Of a DNA stretch of 64,000 nt, positions 60,517-64,000 are shown piece after piece. Source of the DNA: Trichomonas vaginalis G3 (Eukaryota; Parabasalia; Trichomonadida; Trichomonadidae); NCBI RefSeq assembly GCF_026262505.1, contig NC_067205.1, positions 1,426,001 through 1,490,000 on the forward strand. The letters are read 5' to 3'. The position numbers and the translations under genes are program-made. Within the stretch, counting starts at the first letter, position 1, and each line of letters begins with the position of its first letter. The notes below the pieces were generated by a model. The model was not told where the DNA came from and did no database searches. It was given only the letters and a program-made list of their open reading frames with translations.

Positions 60517-62829
60517 TCATGGTTCTTCATCTGAAGAAGGAATTTGGTCTGGATTCAAATTCAAAAGTTTTGCAAAGCAAACTTTCTTTCCAGTCATTAT
60601 TTCATCGAAATATTTGTGTCTGAACTGCCAAGGAATGTATTGAATGTCCTTCTTCTCAAAAACTGGCTGAACAATGTCAACAGATTTCTGATCAATCAAA
60701 TCTTGAAGAGTTTTGACATTGTTGATCTTGTATTTGCTCAGTAACTTCAATTGGAGATCAAAAGTATATGGTTTCTGCTGAAGAATAAAATCTTGAATAA
60801 AAATGTCGATTAAAGCTTCAGCTCCGTACTTTTGAAGGGCCTTTATGCAACTGAGAGTGAAAATCTCTTCGTATGGCAACTCAATTGTTACAGAAGGGTT
60901 AATAACTTTGAGATTTCTCAAAAGTATCAAAAATGGAGCCAAAGCAATATAAGTTTCGTTGTGCTTTGAATTAAATATCGCATTCTTGATAGAATTGATG
61001 AAAACATCGTAGTTTGGTGACTCAATTAAAAATGAAACAATATGTGGTGAAAATTCAATCAATATTGCAATGAAATATAAATAAGTCTCTAAAGATCTTA
61101 ATGCTTCATCGTTCTTTTTGGTCAAACTCCTCTTTATTGACTCATTTATTAATCCATTTGCGATTTCTTTGTTGATTGGAAGGTTTTTCAACATAACAGT
61201 GGCAGAAGATATCATTGCAAAGGTAGTTGCATGAGAAGCGTACGACAAAAGCTTTAATAACATAAATTCTGGCAATTTTACGTGATTTGCAATGACAAGA
61301 AGAGGTAAAATGAGGGATGGTCTGTAATGGAATAGAAGTACTCGCCTAAATTGGTCTTTGTTTTTCGAAATAAATGTAATTATTGAATTATAAGCTTGAT
61401 TTGCATGAAAATTGATCGAATCAGACTTGGAATCAGGTATCTGGGCAAGCATGATGTATTTCAGACACAAAAGAATGCTGTCAGCATTGGCTTCGTTGAG
61501 AATTGAAACATGAGATGAAAAATCATCAAAAATTTTGCCTAAAAAGTCAAAAAATAGGGTAAATATCTGAAACATGTAGTCCATTGTGATGATTGAATAC
61601 AGATTTGGTACATTAAATATGAGATTACGTACATTATAAATTATTTTCAAAATTCTTATGGAATTTTCTTCAATAATCGACCTCATTGTTGTGAAATCGA
61701 ATGAAGAAAAGCGAATAATGGCATTATAAACACTCTGAAGGTATAAATTTGTGTTTTTTGAAGGAGATATTTTTTCAAAATCCAAAATGAAGTTGGATAA
61801 CTCAAAATTAAGTGGCTCAAGACTCAAAATGAAGTCTTCTGGTATGTATTTTCTATTTGTGTAAAAGAATTGAAAGAATAAATATCCAAATTTGGAAATT
61901 AACAAAGAATACTCTTCAGACTTGATGTATGTGAACAGTGAAGCCATTATACTTCTTCCCGCTGGATTTCTCAAGTTTTGGAAAAATGTTGGAATTATTG
62001 TGACGTTTTCTGGACTTAAGAAGGAAATATAGATGGAATACAAGAAGGATGACCTTGCTGAGTCACTGAGTTCAACAAATTTTCCTAATTTGACAAAATA
62101 ATCTTGTGATTTGTTGAAATCTTGCGAAAAGAGTGGAAATGTAAAGAAATATGCCAATCTTAGTATTTGGTTCATGTAATTTCTATCGTTTTGTGAATAC
62201 TTCGAATATCCCCTTAAAAACTCAATTGGACCGGGAAAATACTGGCACTGCTTGTTGTATTTGATCTCATTTGGCGAAAACTTCTTGGCCATGTATGGAA
62301 GAATCAATGACAGAGCTAATTGATTCTCTGGCTCTTTAAAAAGAACGCCAGAGAGAAGTTGGACTAATGAATCCGGCATCTCTTGTATCCATTGAGTTTT
62401 GTAATGAAGTGATTGGTTGTTGAATGCAACTAAAACCAAATAAATCTTTTTTAATTCGATATTTTCGCTATTTAAAGCAATTTTTGCTAACTGTAATTGC
62501 ATAGGTCTGTACACAGGGAAATATACTCCGTTGTTGATCATGTAAATAAGATTTGCTGCAAATTTCGAAAAAATTATTTTTGAATTATTGCTTTCTAAGA
62601 AAGAAATGCATCTTAATATTAAATCTAATGACATTTCTAGATGAGGGGACGTTAATTTAAGAGCTTTACCGATAATGACTTTAAAAGGATATAAAAGTTT
62701 ATCGATTAACTCTGGATTGTTTAAGAATTTGATCTCTTTTAGGTTGTAGTCACGAACAATGCTTTCTTCAGTTGCTTGTTTTGGTAAAATAGATAATGGA
62801 TCTAATTGCAAAAAATATTCATGATTCAT
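60517..62829 (-). CDS. Large alpha-solenoid protein, function unknown
   Basis: 770 residues from MNHEYFLQLDPL. The chain is almost entirely alpha-helical, with many amphipathic helix pairs spaced ~35-45 residues and no membrane segment, signal peptide or low-complexity stretch. Examples are LILRCISFLES, LQLAKIALNSENIELKKIYLVLVAFN, YNSIITFISKNKDQFRRVLLF and IALAPFLILLRNLKVINPS. It looks like an ARM/HEAT alpha-solenoid, of the kind used in transport, mRNA-processing or chromatin complexes. I recognise no specific family. The C-terminal ~50 residues (IQYIPWQFRHKYFDEIMTGKKVC...SSDEEP) are different and end in an acidic motif. The next gene, 380 bp away, is also unrecognised. Confidence 0.65.
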   Translation of the reverse strand: MNHEYFLQLDPLSILPKQATEESIVRDYNLKEIKFLNNPELIDKLLYPFKVIIGKALKLTSPHLEMSLDLILRCISFLESNNSKIIFSKFAANLIYMINNGVYFPVYRPMQLQLAKIALNSENIELKKIYLVLVAFNNQSLHYKTQWIQEMPDSLVQLLSGVLFKEPENQLALSLILPYMAKKFSPNEIKYNKQCQYFPGPIEFLRGYSKYSQNDRNYMNQILRLAYFFTFPLFSQDFNKSQDYFVKLGKFVELSDSARSSFLYSIYISFLSPENVTIIPTFFQNLRNPAGRSIMASLFTYIKSEEYSLLISKFGYLFFQFFYTNRKYIPEDFILSLEPLNFELSNFILDFEKISPSKNTNLYLQSVYNAIIRFSSFDFTTMRSIIEENSIRILKIIYNVRNLIFNVPNLYSIITMDYMFQIFTLFFDFLGKIFDDFSSHVSILNEANADSILLCLKYIMLAQIPDSKSDSINFHANQAYNSIITFISKNKDQFRRVLLFHYRPSLILPLLVIANHVKLPEFMLLKLLSYASHATTFAMISSATVMLKNLPINKEIANGLINESIKRSLTKKNDEALRSLETYLYFIAILIEFSPHIVSFLIESPNYDVFINSIKNAIFNSKHNETYIALAPFLILLRNLKVINPSVTIELPYEEIFTLSCIKALQKYGAEALIDIFIQDFILQQKPYTFDLQLKLLSKYKINNVKTLQDLIDQKSVDIVQPVFEKKDIQYIPWQFRHKYFDEIMTGKKVCFAKLLNLNPDQIPSSDEEP

Positions 62830-63211
62830 CCAACGAAAAAAGAGAACTTAATTTTTCAAATTTACTACTTACTCTGCACTTATAATCCATCAATACCGAA
62901 TTATTGCAAAGATATCGCTTTGTGTATAAAATTCTAATGTGGCTTAAAATTGATCTCAAAGTTTTAAGCTCAAATAGCAAAATTTTGCTTCTAAGTAGTG
63001 AACGGAATCTAGACTAGCTATTGAAGCTTCCAGTTTATAATGAAATAAACTGTGAAATTTTTATCTGCATGAGAACTTAATCCAGCTCTAAAAGATTATT
63101 GCTGATCTCCAAATATATGGTGTTTCAAGCCATGTAATTTAGAAAAAAAAATTTTATATTTCATGGAAAAAATAAAAATGTAAATTGACAAACAAATATA
63201 TACTAACTATT
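62830..63211. other. Intergenic region
   Basis: About 380 bases between two minus-strand genes; no repeat or frame is supported. Confidence 0.4.
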
Positions 63212-63739
63212 CTATTCAGAAAAAGGCGGTGGTGATGAGCTGCGTAAATTATCACCAATATATGGAAATTCTTGTATACTTATCCTTCGAAGAACATTTG
63301 CTGAAGGAGTATTAATCTTGATCCTCTGTAGTCTAAGACCTTGACGGGGAGGGGGTTTAACGGCTAATGGAATATTCCATAAATTATTTATCATTTTTAC
63401 AGCCGCGTCGCCAAGCTGTTGGTCTCCTAAATAAATGTACGAATTTAGGATTTGATTTCTGAATTCTATCATTATTTCATCAAATCCTCGAATATTAAAT
63501 GATTTTAGAAGATTGAGGAGTTGAGCTAATTTAAATTTCATGGTACATGTGGCTTTAGGATTTCGCATATGGTTAACAATTTCAAGAATAAAAAGTCTTG
63601 TGTCTGAAATCTTGAAATTTTCGACGCAATGTTTGATAGAAGTAATGTTTTGGAGATGCCATCCTCCGCCGGGAAAATTCATCTCAGACAAGAGGGAATC
63701 CTTGGCAGTCTGTAGTTCGTTGGATTGTCTCTGAGACAT
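63212..63739 (-). CDS. Unrecognised 175-residue helical protein
   Basis: It starts MSQRQSNELQTAKDSLLSEM. Residues ~25-125 are helical (HCVENFKISDTRLFILEIVNHM, KLAQLLNLLKSFN, AAVKMINNLWNIP). A Pro/Arg-rich tail (KPPPRQGLRLQRIKINTPS) follows, ending in SSPPPFSE. No domain is recognised. The basic tail could mediate binding to nucleic acid or SH3-like partners, but this is speculative. Codon use and composition match neighbouring host genes, which supports it as real. No clear initiator lies just before the ATG. Confidence 0.5.
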   Translation of the reverse strand: MSQRQSNELQTAKDSLLSEMNFPGGGWHLQNITSIKHCVENFKISDTRLFILEIVNHMRNPKATCTMKFKLAQLLNLLKSFNIRGFDEIMIEFRNQILNSYIYLGDQQLGDAAVKMINNLWNIPLAVKPPPRQGLRLQRIKINTPSANVLRRISIQEFPYIGDNLRSSSPPPFSE

Positions 63740-64000
63740 TTAAAATAAGAGGATAAATGCTATTTTGAATATAATCGTTGAAAATTGAAATTATGACTCA
63801 TTTTTAATTTCGTGAATCATATGCAATATTAATCTAATATATTTTAATAACCTTGATATTGAAACAAAGAAAAGTGGTACACAAAAATTTTGAAAACCTA
63901 ACGGGCCAGCTCAGTAAAAATATCTTGTATTACTATCAACAAATATAAATAATATTAACAAATTATAAATTAGTAGTCAATTTTATTTTGATTTTCTCAG
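63740..64000. other. Window edge, no gene seen
   Basis: AT-rich 5' flank of the last gene; no repeat, frame or RNA gene is supported. Confidence 0.4.

Overview
The window looks like chromosomal DNA of a trichomonad (Parabasalia, perhaps Tritrichomonas or a relative). The host genes are uninterrupted ORFs in very AT-rich DNA. Several start codons lie 6-22 nt downstream of the trichomonad initiator element TCA(C/T)(T/A). One gene encodes a protein that resembles the DNA-binding domain of the initiator-binding protein IBP39, a family I know only from trichomonads. The species call is an inference; no rRNA or other marker is present.

Layout. 0-11 kb: a chorein/VPS13-like lipid-transfer protein, a ubiquitin-like-domain protein, an IBD-type transcription factor and two unrecognised small genes. 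11-19.5 kb: gene-poor and repeat-rich. It holds a 113-bp tandem repeat, a 1.06-kb terminal-inverted-repeat element beside it, a palindrome-rich block with a 124-bp satellite, and a 1.19-kb TIR element. 19.5-26 kb: a single-pass membrane protein, a PH-like protein, an L-type lectin, an EF-hand protein and a DHHC palmitoyltransferase. 26-28.6 kb: GC-richer sequence packed with hairpins. 28.7-30 kb: a glucokinase-like gene with no ATG for its conserved N-terminus. 31-37 kb: a LINE with restriction-like endonuclease (R2/NeSL type) and one long open frame. 37-43 kb: an AKT-like kinase, a second kinase with one in-frame stop, and a coiled-coil protein. 43-50 kb: a 3.4-kb TIR element with an 8-bp target duplication, then a 2.8-kb foldback element with ~506-bp arms around about 14.6 copies of a 121-bp repeat. 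50-64 kb: a PP1-like phosphatase, a golgin with a GRIP-like tail facing a Gyp1/TBC1D22-like Rab GAP, a small two-repeat gene of possibly foreign origin, and several unrecognised helical proteins.

The most notable find is the insertion site of the LINE. It interrupts a tRNA-Pro(UGG) gene on the minus strand. The 5' part of the tRNA (acceptor strand, D arm, anticodon arm) lies at one end of the element. The 3' part (end of T loop, T-stem strand, acceptor strand, discriminator C, T6 terminator) lies at the other end. The two acceptor strands, 6 kb apart, pair perfectly. The first ATG of the LINE frame lies inside the tRNA D loop, so the target may supply the start codon.

The host genes are not an operon. 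They are single units in mixed orientation, and a theme of membrane traffic and signalling (lectin, DHHC, golgin, TBC, kinases, phosphatase) is only suggestive.
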